Below, one piece after another: positions 46,205-54,936 of a DNA stretch of 64,000 bases (its first letter is position 1; each line of letters begins with the position of its first letter). The position numbers and the translations under genes are program-made. Below the pieces are notes generated by a model. That model had not been told where the DNA came from and searched no databases. It saw nothing but the letters and a program-made list of their open reading frames with translations. The DNA comes from Nocardiopsis flavescens (GTDB taxonomy: Bacteria; Actinomycetota; Actinomycetes; Streptosporangiales; Streptosporangiaceae): positions 124,001 to 188,000 of the forward strand of contig NZ_FQZK01000010.1 in assembly GCF_900141985.1 (NCBI RefSeq), read 5' to 3'.

Positions 46205-47653
46205 TCATCCGTTGCGTACGCACTTGGCGTACAGGTCGAGCAGCCTCCCCCGGGGGTCGTACGCCTCCTTGAGGCCGGTGTAGGCCGGACCGTTGTAGAG
46301 CCGCCAGAACTCCTCCTCGGTGTAGAAGGAGTCGGAGTACAGCGACTTGTGGCCGTCGAGTTCGGCCACGCGCTCCTCCACCCGCCGGTTGTGGTGGGCG
46401 CGGCGCTGGCCGGGCTTCATGTCGACCAGGCCCCAGAAGCCGAAGTTGACGTAGAGGCGGTCGCTCTCCAGCGGGTAGAGCGGCCAGACGTGCTCGTCGG
46501 GCGCCAGGCCGGGGCGGCGGGGCTCCCTGAGCCGCAGCGGGCACATCCAGACCGGGGTCATGCCGATCTCGTCGTGGAAGAAGTCGAGGAACTCCGCGCC
46601 GCGCTCCACCCCCACCTCGATGTCCTGGATGAGGGGCTCCTGGGGGCGGCGGCCCCGGTAGTGGCCGAGCAGCCGGGAGAAGGAGGTGCGGCGGTCCCAG
46701 GCCACCAGCCGGCGGTAGACGTCGGAGCGCTTGAGGGAGCGCGGCCACAGGGAGCGCACCAGCGGGTTCTGGACGCCGAAGGCCCGCGAGCACCAGAACC
46801 AGTCGGTGTCCCAGCGCCACAGGTAGTCGTGGACGGTGAGGTAGTCGCCGGGGCCGCCGGCGTTGGCCTGGATGGAGCGGTAGTAGATGTCCGCGCCCGT
46901 GTAGTCGCCGAGCCACGGGGCCCGGTCGGTGAAGCGGGCCACCGTCAGGTACAGCTCGTCGCGGGAGAAGGCGACTCCGTCGACGAAGTCGACCGGCCGC
47001 CCCTCGTGGGAGCGGTCGGCGCAGATGCGGGCCAGGGCGTCCATGGCCTCGGCGGCGTCGTGGAAGCGCAGGTGGCGCAGGTGCACGTACGGGGAGACGG
47101 GCTCCAGTTCTATGCGCAGGCGCAGGCTGTAGCCGAGGGTGCCGTAGGAGTTGGGGAAGCCGTGGAAGAGGTCGGCGTGGGCGTTGTCGCGGGTGGCGGT
47201 CACGACGTCGCCGGAGCCGGTGAGGATCTCCATCTCCTGGACGCCCTCGTGGGGGAGCCCGCCGCGGAAGGAGGACGACTCGATGCCCATGCCGGTGACG
47301 GCGCCGCCGAGGGTGATCGTGCGCAGCTGGGGGACGACCGTGGGCATGAGCCCGTGCGGGAGGGTGGCGGCCACCAGGTCCTCGTAGGTGGTCATGCCGC
47401 CGACGTCGGCGAGGCGCTCGACGGGGTCGATGGAGATGACGCCGGTGAAGGCCGAGACGTCGAGGGCGGGCGCGGAGGTGGGCTCGCGGAACCGGAAGAG
47501 GTTGGAGGTGGGCTTGGCCAGCCGGACCGGGGCGTCGGAGGGCAGGGACCGGTAGTCGCGGCGGAGGCGGTTGACCGCCGCGATGTGCCGGGCCAGGCCC
47601 GTGTCGCCGCCGGAGGCGGTGTCGCTGTTCGTTCCCTGCCGTTGAGGACTCAT
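46205..47653 (-). CDS. tmsA: FAD-binding oxidoreductase TmsA/BfaA (10-methylene fatty acyl reductase)
   Basis: This 482-aa protein has an N-terminal FAD_binding_4 domain of the DHCR24/VAO type (ISIDPVERLADVGGMTTYEDL, LRTITLGGAVTGMGIESSSF). The C-terminal cap contains WPLYPLESDRLYVNFGFWG. In tms loci this protein reduces the 10-methylene intermediate to a 10-methyl branch using NADPH. The head-to-tail arrangement with tmsB supports the assignment. The ATG at 47653 has only weak purine-rich sequence upstream. A near-palindrome TACC-N4-GGTA (47750-47761) in the upstream region may be an operator. Confidence 0.85.
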   Translation of the reverse strand: MSPQRQGTNSDTASGGDTGLARHIAAVNRLRRDYRSLPSDAPVRLAKPTSNLFRFREPTSAPALDVSAFTGVISIDPVERLADVGGMTTYEDLVAATLPHGLMPTVVPQLRTITLGGAVTGMGIESSSFRGGLPHEGVQEMEILTGSGDVVTATRDNAHADLFHGFPNSYGTLGYSLRLRIELEPVSPYVHLRHLRFHDAAEAMDALARICADRSHEGRPVDFVDGVAFSRDELYLTVARFTDRAPWLGDYTGADIYYRSIQANAGGPGDYLTVHDYLWRWDTDWFWCSRAFGVQNPLVRSLWPRSLKRSDVYRRLVAWDRRTSFSRLLGHYRGRRPQEPLIQDIEVGVERGAEFLDFFHDEIGMTPVWMCPLRLREPRRPGLAPDEHVWPLYPLESDRLYVNFGFWGLVDMKPGQRRAHHNRRVEERVAELDGHKSLYSDSFYTEEEFWRLYNGPAYTGLKEAYDPRGRLLDLYAKCVRNG

Positions 47654-47749
47654 CCCTGATCCCGTTCCCGGTCGTCGGCGCGAGTGAGGCGCGGCGTGCG
47701 TCGGCCGGGCCGGCCGTGAGGAGCCGGTGCGGACCGATCCCCTCAGTTC

Positions 47750-47761
47750 TACCTATCGGTA
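47750..47761. promoter_or_regulatory. TetR-type operator candidate upstream of tmsA
   Basis: TACC-TATC-GGTA, with AA following on the right, is a short inverted repeat resembling TetR-family half-sites. It lies 97-108 nt upstream of tmsA and 125 nt upstream of the divergent racemase gene. It is short, so chance is possible. Confidence 0.3.
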
Positions 47762-47871
47762 ACGAAGGAGACCACCCCATTTTCGTCATGTGCCGTTCGT
47801 GTCGCGGCCCGGGCGCGCCGGGGCGCGGACGCGGTGCCGGGCGTGTCGTGTGGGCCGTCGGGACGCGCGGA

Positions 47872-47877
47872 TAGGAT
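47872..47877 (+). promoter_or_regulatory. -10 element close to the racemase start
   Basis: TAGGAT ends 8 nt before the GTG at 47886, consistent with a leaderless or nearly leaderless transcript. Confidence 0.4.
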
Positions 47878-47885
47878 CGGGGGTC

Positions 47886-48686
47886 GTGCGCATCGCTCTC
47901 GTTGATTCCGGTATCGGCATGCTGTCCACGGCCGCGGCGCTGTTCGCCGCCAGGCCGGACGCCGAGCTGTACCTGTCCATGGACCCGGACCACATGCCGT
48001 GGGGTCCGCGTACCCCGGCCGAGGTGGTCGAGCGCGCCCTGGCGGGCGCGGAGGCCGCCGTGCGGGCGGCCGGGGGCGACGTGGACGCGGTGGTGGTCCC
48101 GTGCAACACGGCGTCGGTCCACGGACTGGCGGAGCTGCGGACGCGGTTCGAGCCGGAGGTGCCGGTGGTGGGGACCGTCCCGGCGATCAAGCCGGCGTCG
48201 GCGGCGGGCACCCCGATCGCGGTGTGGTCCACCGAGGCGACCACCCGCAGCGAGTACCAGCGCCGGCTGGTGGAGACCTTCGCACAGGACGTGGACGTGA
48301 CGCCCGTGGCGTGCGTCGGGCTGGCGGAGGCCGTGGAGTCGGCCGATCCGGGGCGGATCGCCGCGGCGGTGGCCTACGCGGCGGAGCGCACCCCGGGCCG
48401 GGTGCGCGGGATCGTGCTGGGGTGCACGCACTACGACCTGGTCGGCGAGGCGATCACCGGGGCTCTGCGGGAGCGGTCCGGCGCCGTCGGCGGGGTGGAG
48501 CTGTTCACCGCTGCGGACGCCGTGGCGGCGCAGGCGCTGCGCCGGATCGGCGGGGCCGCGGCGGCGGGAGGCGGGGGCCGGGTGCGGGTGCTGGCCAGCG
48601 GCCGTCCGGCGCGGCTGCCCTCGTCCGCGCTGTCCTACCCGGCGGGCCGCGCCCTGGCCGCCGGGGAGCGCTCGCCCGCCCGCTAG
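47886..48686 (+). CDS. murI: Glutamate racemase family protein
   Basis: This 266-aa protein has the two-cysteine racemase layout: VDSGIGML at the N-terminus, first catalytic cysteine in VVPCNTASVHGL and second in VLGCTHYDLV. VPVVGTVPAIKPA and WSTEATTRSEYQ are also family-like. MurI makes D-glutamate for peptidoglycan. The glycine-rich first loop reads DSGIGM instead of DSGVGG, so a related aspartate/glutamate racemase specificity is possible. I chose GTG at 47886, since the family begins at this strand; the frame is open to 47790. It is divergent from tmsA. Confidence 0.8.
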   Translation: MRIALVDSGIGMLSTAAALFAARPDAELYLSMDPDHMPWGPRTPAEVVERALAGAEAAVRAAGGDVDAVVVPCNTASVHGLAELRTRFEPEVPVVGTVPAIKPASAAGTPIAVWSTEATTRSEYQRRLVETFAQDVDVTPVACVGLAEAVESADPGRIAAAVAYAAERTPGRVRGIVLGCTHYDLVGEAITGALRERSGAVGGVELFTAADAVAAQALRRIGGAAAAGGGGRVRVLASGRPARLPSSALSYPAGRALAAGERSPAR

Positions 48687-48976
48687 GCGTACCGTCCGTG
48701 GAGGTCGGCGGCGCCCGTACCGGCCCATGAAGGGGTCCCCCGGAACCGGTGCGGACCGCGACACCCCCGGTGGCCGTCGGCCGCGCTCGCCTCCTCCCGC
48801 GCCGCGCCGCTCGACGGCCGACCGGGCCGGCCCCCGCCGTACGGCACCGCGGGCACCGCACGGCAGGGGCACCGCCACGCGCCGTCCGGCGGGAGGGCGC
48901 CCGGGGACAGCTCCCGCACCTGGGCACCGAACCACACGAGCGCATCCAGCGCACCGGCCCCGGGACCCGCGGCGGA

Positions 48977-50503
48977 TCAGCGGTGCGGCGCGAGTTCGGC
49001 GGTGCGGTCGGGGGCCAGGACATCGCCGGGGACGCCGGGAACGGCGCCGGCCGCCAGGGTGCGGACCAGGTCGCGCACGCCCGCGGTGTCGTTGTCGTGC
49101 AGCAGGGTCTCCAGCAGCGACAGCGCGGCGCGCTGGTCTCCGGGCTGCTCGCGGACGTGGCGCCACTGGGGCTCGGTGGCGGCGTCGGAGAGCATGAGGG
49201 TGCGGCCGACCTGGCCCAGCGCGGTGAGCATCAGGGAGTCGTGCGGGCGGTGCACCAGGGCGGCGTTGACCTGCTCGGCCTGGTTCTCCGGGTCGACCTC
49301 CTCGGCGGGCTGGGCGCGCAGGAAGTCCAGGATGCGGTCGGGCGGGGCCAGCGGCCGGATCGGCGGCATCGCGGCGATCATGGCGTGCACCTCGGCGAGG
49401 TCGCCGAGGATCTCCCCGGTGGCGGAGAGCTCCCCGATGAGGCGTTCGGCCCGGCGGGCGGAGCACCCCGCCACCCACAGCGCGCCCCGGCCCACGGCCA
49501 GGCGGGCGGCGGCCAGTGCCAGTTCGGCGCCGCGGCGCGGCGCGCCCACGCGCTCGAAGTAGCGGGACCAGGTGGTGACGCGCACGCCCAGCCGCCAGTC
49601 GTTGCGGACGATGCCCTGGCACACCAGGTTCTCCACGGCCTCCACCCAGGCGGGGCGCAGGGACGGGTACGCCTCGGCCTCCTCGACGGTGGGCAGCGGG
49701 GCCACGGCCTCGCGGGGAGGGCACTGGCCCAGGCGGGCCAGCCAGGACAGCAGGCGGGCGCGCTCGAACCGGATGCGGCGGCGCAGGGCGGGCCGGCGCG
49801 GGTTGTGCGGTTCGAGGGCGAGCTCGGCCTCCATCCGGTCCAGGACCTCCAGGGCCTGGGTGTGCTCGTCGCGGCGGCGCAGGGCGCGGACCAGGGTGAA
49901 GATGCCGTCGGCGCCGAGCAGGGCGGGTCCGGTGGCCGTGTGCTCGTAGCGGCGCAGCTCGGCCTCGGCCCGGCCGGGGTCGTCCTCGTCGATGAGCAGG
50001 TGCACGCGGGCCAGGGTGAAGGCGGGCCAGGCGGGGGTGCGCTCCCATCCGGCGAGGTTGCGCGAGGACAGCAGCTCGCGGCGCAGGCCGGCGGTACCCG
50101 CCGCGTCGACGTTGGCGTGGCAGCGGGCCAGGGTCTCCAGGGCGGAGACGGGCAGCGGCCCGTGTACGTGCGGCCCCGGCTCGTCCTCGGCGGCGGCCAC
50201 GGCGCGGGACAGCGCCCGGCCGCCCTCGGCCAGGGCGGAGACCCGCACCGACAGCGGCCAGTGGGCCAGGAAGAACAGGGTGGCGGGGCCGAACACCCCC
50301 GGCACCTCGGCCTTCTCCGCCCCGGCCTCGGCCACCAGGCGGCGGGCGGTGCGCAGCGCGGAGCGGGCGACCGCCTCCACCTGGACGGCGTCGCCCGCCT
50401 CGGCCAGCTCGGGCAGGCCGGTGACGGCCTCGGCCAGCTCGGCCTGTCCGGCATCGGCGAGTCGGCGTGCGGTCTCCCCTGCCCACATCCACATCGGCAT
50501 CAT
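48977..50503 (-). CDS. Helical-repeat (TPR-like) protein, 508 aa
   Basis: This Ala/Leu/Arg-rich protein is made almost wholly of paired helices in a TPR-like pattern. Segments such as GRAEAELRRYEHTATGPALLG, HTQALEVLDRMEAEL and AALSLLETLLHDNDTAGVRDL illustrate this. No catalytic motif or transmembrane segment is seen. Such proteins serve as scaffolds; partners here are unknown. The start is one of two adjacent ATGs (50503 or 50500), both behind GGGGAGAC. The upstream open frame to 50611 is not protein-like. Confidence 0.7.
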   Translation of the reverse strand: MMPMWMWAGETARRLADAGQAELAEAVTGLPELAEAGDAVQVEAVARSALRTARRLVAEAGAEKAEVPGVFGPATLFFLAHWPLSVRVSALAEGGRALSRAVAAAEDEPGPHVHGPLPVSALETLARCHANVDAAGTAGLRRELLSSRNLAGWERTPAWPAFTLARVHLLIDEDDPGRAEAELRRYEHTATGPALLGADGIFTLVRALRRRDEHTQALEVLDRMEAELALEPHNPRRPALRRRIRFERARLLSWLARLGQCPPREAVAPLPTVEEAEAYPSLRPAWVEAVENLVCQGIVRNDWRLGVRVTTWSRYFERVGAPRRGAELALAAARLAVGRGALWVAGCSARRAERLIGELSATGEILGDLAEVHAMIAAMPPIRPLAPPDRILDFLRAQPAEEVDPENQAEQVNAALVHRPHDSLMLTALGQVGRTLMLSDAATEPQWRHVREQPGDQRAALSLLETLLHDNDTAGVRDLVRTLAAGAVPGVPGDVLAPDRTAELAPHR

Positions 50504-50677
50504 TGTCTCCCCCTGTAGTGCCGTGGGAACAGAACGTAGCAGCCGACTTGTGAGCCTGTCCGGAAAACGCGTGAAACCGGTGCAGGACAGGCGGTCGGGG
50601 CCTCGGATCATGAAAGTCGGCCGGATAGACTCGGGGCCATTCAGCCACGCCGCCGCCGTGAGGGGACGAGGACACCG

Positions 50678-51022
50678 ATGGGATGGCGAGACCGTTTCGG
50701 TTTGCGCAAGGCCAACCGCACGGGCAAGGCCCGGTTCGACCGGGCGACCGAGGACGGCGACATCAAGGCGCTGATCGAGTTCGCCGACAGCAAGGTGGGG
50801 GTGGAATTCTTCGTCGAGCCGGAGACCTTCGCGACCCAGACCACCGCGGTGGCCGTGGCCACCGACGGCGAGTGGATCCGGCGCCGCTGCGGCTCCCCCG
50901 AGGTCATCCGCAAGGTGGCGTCCAAACGGGGCATCCCCGTGTACGACGTGCAGATCATGGGTTATCCGCAGCGGATGCGGGACTGGAGCGCCCGCAACAA
51001 GAACGGCCGGAGCCTGGACTGA
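50678..51022 (+). CDS. Conserved small hypothetical protein, 114 aa
   Basis: This soluble basic protein opens with MGWRDRFGLRKANRTGKARF. A compact alpha/beta core follows (ALIEFADSKVGVEFFVEPETFATQTTAVAVATDGEWIRRR), with IPVYDVQIMGYPQRMRDW near the end. Small proteins of this appearance are widespread in actinobacteria without known function. The ATG at 50678 has GAGGA about 7 nt upstream. It is divergent from the TPR-like gene, with 174 bp between the starts. Confidence 0.7.
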   Translation: MGWRDRFGLRKANRTGKARFDRATEDGDIKALIEFADSKVGVEFFVEPETFATQTTAVAVATDGEWIRRRCGSPEVIRKVASKRGIPVYDVQIMGYPQRMRDWSARNKNGRSLD

Positions 51023-51299
51023 TCCAGGCGGGCCGCGACCCCTCCTCCCCCCGACCGGATCTATGAGACGTAGGTCACCTCACGTGTGCTCCCGGCGCCG
51101 TTCCCCGCCCCCTCGGACGGGGACGCGCCCGGACGAAGAAGGTGAGAACGGACACGTGGAGAACCGGTACCGGCCCACGCGAAACCCGTCACCGGGTCAT
51201 TTTGGGCATTGATGACGAGTCCTTGCCGCGACTTCCTCACCGAACGGGTTCCCTAACGACCCGCATCCGTCGCATACTCACCTGGGAGGGGGGACTCTG

Positions 51300-51824
51300 A
51301 TGAAGCAGGATCTCACGGCCCTGTGCTGCGACTGCGGCACGATTCGCGAGGTGAGCGACTACCAGAGTGTCGGCGAGGCCCAGTCCGCCTACGGACTGGC
51401 CCGGTGCGTCGTCTGGCGCAAGTGCCGCACCTGCAACCGTCGCACCTACCACGCCTACCTGCGTGCCGACGAGGACCGCGACGAGCTGGAGGACGCCCTG
51501 CGCCTGGACGGCGCGCTGGCCGCCGAGGCCCTCGACGAAGAGGTCGAGCAGCTGCGGCTGTGCGGGGTCGACGTGGGCCACGCCCCCGTTCCCGCCATCT
51601 GGGACGGACAGTCCGTGGGCATGGTGACCCAGCGGCTGACCGACCGCGCGTACTCGATCGTGCTCGACCCCGAGGCGTCGGTGGTGTCCCGGCTCAAACT
51701 CATCGACATGATGTGGAACGAGCTCCTGGTGGGAGAGCACGACGACCGCTGGTTCATCCAGGAGTCCGAGGACGACTCCCCCGGATACGCCGTCCGGCTC
51801 TTCGGCTACCGCACCCGCGGCTGA
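51300..51824 (+). CDS. Hypothetical protein with Cys-rich N-terminal zinc motif
   Basis: This 174-aa protein has CCDCG near the N-terminus and CRTCNRRTYHAYLRAD about 30 residues later, a four-cysteine zinc-ribbon arrangement. The remainder is acidic and helical, and the last part (LLVGEHDDRWFIQES) is alpha/beta-like. No known enzyme motif is visible. A strong Shine-Dalgarno sequence (GGAGGGGGG) precedes the ATG at 51300. It converges on the helicase gene with a shared terminator between them. Confidence 0.7.
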   Translation: MKQDLTALCCDCGTIREVSDYQSVGEAQSAYGLARCVVWRKCRTCNRRTYHAYLRADEDRDELEDALRLDGALAAEALDEEVEQLRLCGVDVGHAPVPAIWDGQSVGMVTQRLTDRAYSIVLDPEASVVSRLKLIDMMWNELLVGEHDDRWFIQESEDDSPGYAVRLFGYRTRG

Positions 51825-51836
51825 CACGGACGTGGA

Positions 51837-51867
51837 ACGGCCGGGCGCCCCGAGAGCGCCCGGCCGT
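51837..51867. terminator. Bidirectional terminator
   Basis: A 12-bp stem (51837-51848 with 51856-51867) lies between the convergent stops at 51824 and 51882. Confidence 0.75.
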
Positions 51868-51881
51868 CGCCGTGTCCGGGG

Positions 51882-53936
51882 TCAGACCGCCGGGGCCGTC
51901 CGCCCCGACAGGCGGCGCAGCGCCGACCGGGCCACCCCGGGGTCGGTGGTGCCCCAGTACGGCGGCAGCGAGGCCCGCAGGAACCCGCCGTAGCGGGCGG
52001 TGGCCAGCCGCGGGTCCAGGACCGCGATCACGCCCCGGTCCCCGGTGGAGCGCAGCAGGCGCCCCGTGCCCTGGGCGAGCAGCAGGGCCGCGTGGGTGGC
52101 CGCCACCGACAGGAAGCCGTTGCCGCCGTGGGCGGCCACGGCGCGCTGGCGGGCCGAGGCCAGCGGGTCGTCCGGGCGCGGGAACGGGATGCGGTCCACG
52201 ATCACCAGCGACAGCGACGGGCCCGGCACGTCCACCCCCTGCCACAGCGACAGGGTGCCGAACAGGCAGGAGTTCTCGTCCTCGGAGAAACGGCGGACGA
52301 GCTGCCCGGTGGAGTCCTCCCCCTGGCACAGCAGCGGGTGGTCCAGGCGCTCGCGCAGCTCGTCCGCGGCCTGCTGGGCGGCGCGCATCGACGAGAACAG
52401 CCCCAGGGTGCGGCCGTCCGCGGCCTCGATGAGCTCGGCGATCTCGTCCAGGTACGCCGGCGAGAGCCCGTCCCGGCCGGGCGGGGGCAGGTGGGCGGCG
52501 ACGTAGAGGATGCCGCTGCGGGCGTGGTCGAACGGGGAGCCGACGTCCAGCGCCCGCCACCGGGGCTCGCCCGCGGCGCGGTGCGGGCCGTCCTCGTCGT
52601 CGCCCCCGGCGGAGGGCGGCGCCGCGGAGCGTTCGGCCTCCTCCCGGCCGACCTCCCGGCCCAGGCCCCACTGGCGGGCCAGCGCGTCGAAGGAGCCGCC
52701 CAGGGTGAGGGTGGCGGAGGTGAGCACGACGGTGCGGTCGCCGAAGAGCTTCTCCCGCAGCAGCCCGCCCACGGCCAGCGGCGCGACGCTCAGCGCGGGG
52801 CGGCGGCCCGGGGCCTTGGTGAGCCACACGACGTCGGTGCGGTCGCGCAGGGCGGGCTCGAAGGACTCCAGGACGCGCACCGCGGTGTCGTGGACCTCGG
52901 TGAGGGCGGCCAGGGCCAGGCGCCGCTCGCTGGCGGCCTCGGCCTCCTGCTCGCCGGGCGAGGGCCCGATGGCGGTGACGCACGCGGCGGCGGTGTCGCG
53001 GACGACGGTCACGGCCCCGGCCAGGCCCTCGTCGATGTGGTCGATGCGCCCCTCGGGGGCGTCGGCGAACATCAGCGCCAGGCCCTCGCCGGCCTCGGTG
53101 AGCCGCTCGGCGACCATGGGCTCGATGAGGCGGCTGGCGCGCTTGGCGGCGAGGGTGACGGTGCGCTCGGCCAGGGTGCCGGTGGCCACGGAGGTGGCCC
53201 GGTCGACGAGTTCGTGGGCCTCGTCGATCATGATCGTGTCGTGCTCGGGCAGGATGTGGTTGCCCTGGGTCATGTCGATGGACAGCATGGCGTGGTTGGT
53301 GACGACCACGTCTACGCCCTTGGCCTCCTCGCGGGCGAACTCGGCGAAGCACTCCTGGCCGAAGGGGCAGACGCGGGCGCCCATGCACTCGTTGGCCGCC
53401 ACCGAGACCTGGCGCCAGGCCAGGTCGGTGACTCCGGGGACGAGTTCGTCGCGGTCGCCGGTGGTGGTCTCCTCGGCCCACTCGTGCAGGCGGGCCACCT
53501 GCTTGCCCAGGGAGGACAGCTGCCGGGGGTCGAACAGCTCGGCCTCGTCCGACTCCTCGGCCGCGGTGGTGAGCCTGTTGCGGCACAGGTAGTTGCGGCG
53601 GCCCTTGAGGACCGCGAACGTGGGCTCCCGGCGCAGCCCGGGGCCGACGGCCCGGGCCAGCCTCGGCAGGTCGCGGTCGATGAGCTGGTTCTGCAGGGCG
53701 ATGGTGGCGGTGGAGACCACGACGGTGGTGTCCTTGTCCATCGCGCGCCGCAGGGCGGGGACCAGGTAGGCCAGGGACTTGCCGGTGCCGGTTCCGGCCT
53801 GGACGACGAGGTGCTCGCGTCTGTCGACGGCGTCGGCGACGGCGGCGGCCATGGTGGACTGGCCTTCGCGCCGGGTGCCGCCCAGGGCGGCCACGGCGGT
53901 GTCGAGCAGGGTCGGGACGTCGGGGAGATCTGCCAC
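51882..53936 (-). CDS. DinG-family ATP-dependent DNA helicase
   Basis: This 684-aa superfamily 2 helicase is of the XPD/DinG type. Walker A is QAGTGTGKSLAYLVPAL and the Walker B box is DEAH (MIDEAHELVDRA). The four iron-sulfur cysteines appear as YLCRNR, NECMGARVCPFGQECF. The C-terminal helicase motifs FGTLSLWQGVDVPG and QGTGRLLRS are intact. DinG resolves R-loops and G-quadruplexes ahead of replication and is SOS-induced in some bacteria; no SOS box is visible here. GTG at 53936 follows TACTGT by 6 nt, a leaderless layout. The longer open frame to 54353 overlaps the SRPBCC gene. Confidence 0.92.
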   Translation of the reverse strand: MADLPDVPTLLDTAVAALGGTRREGQSTMAAAVADAVDRREHLVVQAGTGTGKSLAYLVPALRRAMDKDTTVVVSTATIALQNQLIDRDLPRLARAVGPGLRREPTFAVLKGRRNYLCRNRLTTAAEESDEAELFDPRQLSSLGKQVARLHEWAEETTTGDRDELVPGVTDLAWRQVSVAANECMGARVCPFGQECFAEFAREEAKGVDVVVTNHAMLSIDMTQGNHILPEHDTIMIDEAHELVDRATSVATGTLAERTVTLAAKRASRLIEPMVAERLTEAGEGLALMFADAPEGRIDHIDEGLAGAVTVVRDTAAACVTAIGPSPGEQEAEAASERRLALAALTEVHDTAVRVLESFEPALRDRTDVVWLTKAPGRRPALSVAPLAVGGLLREKLFGDRTVVLTSATLTLGGSFDALARQWGLGREVGREEAERSAAPPSAGGDDEDGPHRAAGEPRWRALDVGSPFDHARSGILYVAAHLPPPGRDGLSPAYLDEIAELIEAADGRTLGLFSSMRAAQQAADELRERLDHPLLCQGEDSTGQLVRRFSEDENSCLFGTLSLWQGVDVPGPSLSLVIVDRIPFPRPDDPLASARQRAVAAHGGNGFLSVAATHAALLLAQGTGRLLRSTGDRGVIAVLDPRLATARYGGFLRASLPPYWGTTDPGVARSALRRLSGRTAPAV

Positions 53937-53942
53937 GGATCG

Positions 53943-53948
53943 ACAGTA
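53943..53948 (-). promoter_or_regulatory. -10 element of a leaderless promoter
   Basis: Minus-strand TACTGT ends 6 nt before the GTG at 53936. Confidence 0.45.
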
Positions 53949-54001
53949 CCGGCCGCCGGGGACGGACCGGGCCCCGTCCACAGGCCCGGCCCGCCGCGGG
54001 G

Positions 54002-54475
54002 TCAGACGAGTCCGCGCAGGAGCTCGTCGAGGGCGTCCAGGGACTGGCCGAGGCCGGTCTCCATGCCGGAGGCGACCATGCCGTCCCGGTCCTCGACGCT
54101 CTGGTAGAGGGACACGTTGGTGTACAGGGTGCGGCCGTCCGGGGCCTCCTCCAGGGTCAGGGTCTCCATGGCCACGTGGCCGGGCATGCCCTCGAACTCG
54201 AAGGTCTGCACGATCCGCCCGGGTGCGGTGACCTCGTGGTAGACGCCGTGGAAGCCGTACTCCTCGCCGCCGGCCTTCTCGACGAAGCGCCAGCTGCCGC
54301 CGGTGCGCGCGTCGGCCCGGTCGATGACGGTCTCGGACGAGGCCAGGCCCCACCAGGAGGCCAGGTGCTCGGGCTCGGTCATGGCCCGGAACACCACGTC
54401 GCGGGGCGCGTCGAAGTGGCGCTTGACGACGATGTCCTGGCGGCCGGGCTCGGCGATGATCTCGAGGTCGCTCAT
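54002..54475 (-). CDS. SRPBCC/AHSA1 domain protein
   Basis: This 157-aa START-like domain protein of the activator of Hsp90 ATPase homologue type has the signatures KRHFDAPRDVVFRAMTEPEHL, LASWWG and GGSWRFVE. It forms a hydrophobic ligand cavity; the ligand is unknown. Its ATG overlaps the ArsR stop codon in ATGA. ArsR-SRPBCC pairs are a very common actinobacterial module in which the regulator controls both genes. Confidence 0.88.
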   Translation of the reverse strand: MSDLEIIAEPGRQDIVVKRHFDAPRDVVFRAMTEPEHLASWWGLASSETVIDRADARTGGSWRFVEKAGGEEYGFHGVYHEVTAPGRIVQTFEFEGMPGHVAMETLTLEEAPDGRTLYTNVSLYQSVEDRDGMVASGMETGLGQSLDALDELLRGLV

Positions 54476-54822
54476 TGTCCTTCTCCTTGTTCGCGTGCCT
54501 GTTCCCTGATCCTGCTGATCTCGGCTTCCAGGCGCCCGAAGCGGTCCTCCCACCGGCCGCGGTAGCGGCCGAGCCAGTCGGAGACCTCCCGCAGGGGGGC
54601 CGTCTCCAGCCGGCAGGGGCGCCACTGGGCCTCCCTGCCCCGGGTGATGAGCCCGGCGCGTTCGAGGACCTTCAGGTGCCGGGAGACCGCTTGGAGGCTG
54701 ATGGGGAACGGCTCCGCGAGCTCGTTGACGGTCGCCTCTCCCTCGGCCAGCCGGGCGAGCAGGGCCCGCCGCGTCGGGTCGGCCAGCGCGGCGAAGGTGA
54801 GGCTCAACGGGTCGTCGGCCAT
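54472..54822 (-). CDS. ArsR family transcriptional regulator
   Basis: This 116-aa winged-helix regulator has the segments ALADPTRRALLARLAEGEATVNEL and ISLQAVSRHLKVLERAGLI (recognition helix). No ArsR metal-binding cysteines are present, so it senses something other than metals, possibly through its SRPBCC partner. The frame opens with TTG at 54834, directly against AAGGAGG. The ATG at 54822, 12 nt after AAGGAGG, is the more plausible start though not ideal. A palindromic operator lies 19 bp upstream. Confidence 0.87.
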   Translation of the reverse strand: MADDPLSLTFAALADPTRRALLARLAEGEATVNELAEPFPISLQAVSRHLKVLERAGLITRGREAQWRPCRLETAPLREVSDWLGRYRGRWEDRFGRLEAEISRIREQAREQGEGQ

Positions 54823-54840
54823 CCTCTTATTCAACCTCCT

Positions 54841-54863
54841 TGTTGATCAACAGATGTGTTGAT
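54841..54863. promoter_or_regulatory. ArsR operator
   Basis: A perfect 12-bp palindrome TGTTGATCAACA (54841-54852) overlaps a second inverted repeat, ATCAACA-GATG-TGTTGAT (54846-54863). The ATCAACA/TGTTGAT half-sites are typical of ArsR-type operators. Its position, 19 bp from the arsR start and 74 bp from the divergent gene, suggests control of both. Confidence 0.7.
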
Positions 54864-54936
54864 TATGGACCACGCCACCGACAGGCGGCGACACCCGGTA
54901 CGGTTCACCCGGGTGAAAATCCCGGAAGGAGCCACG

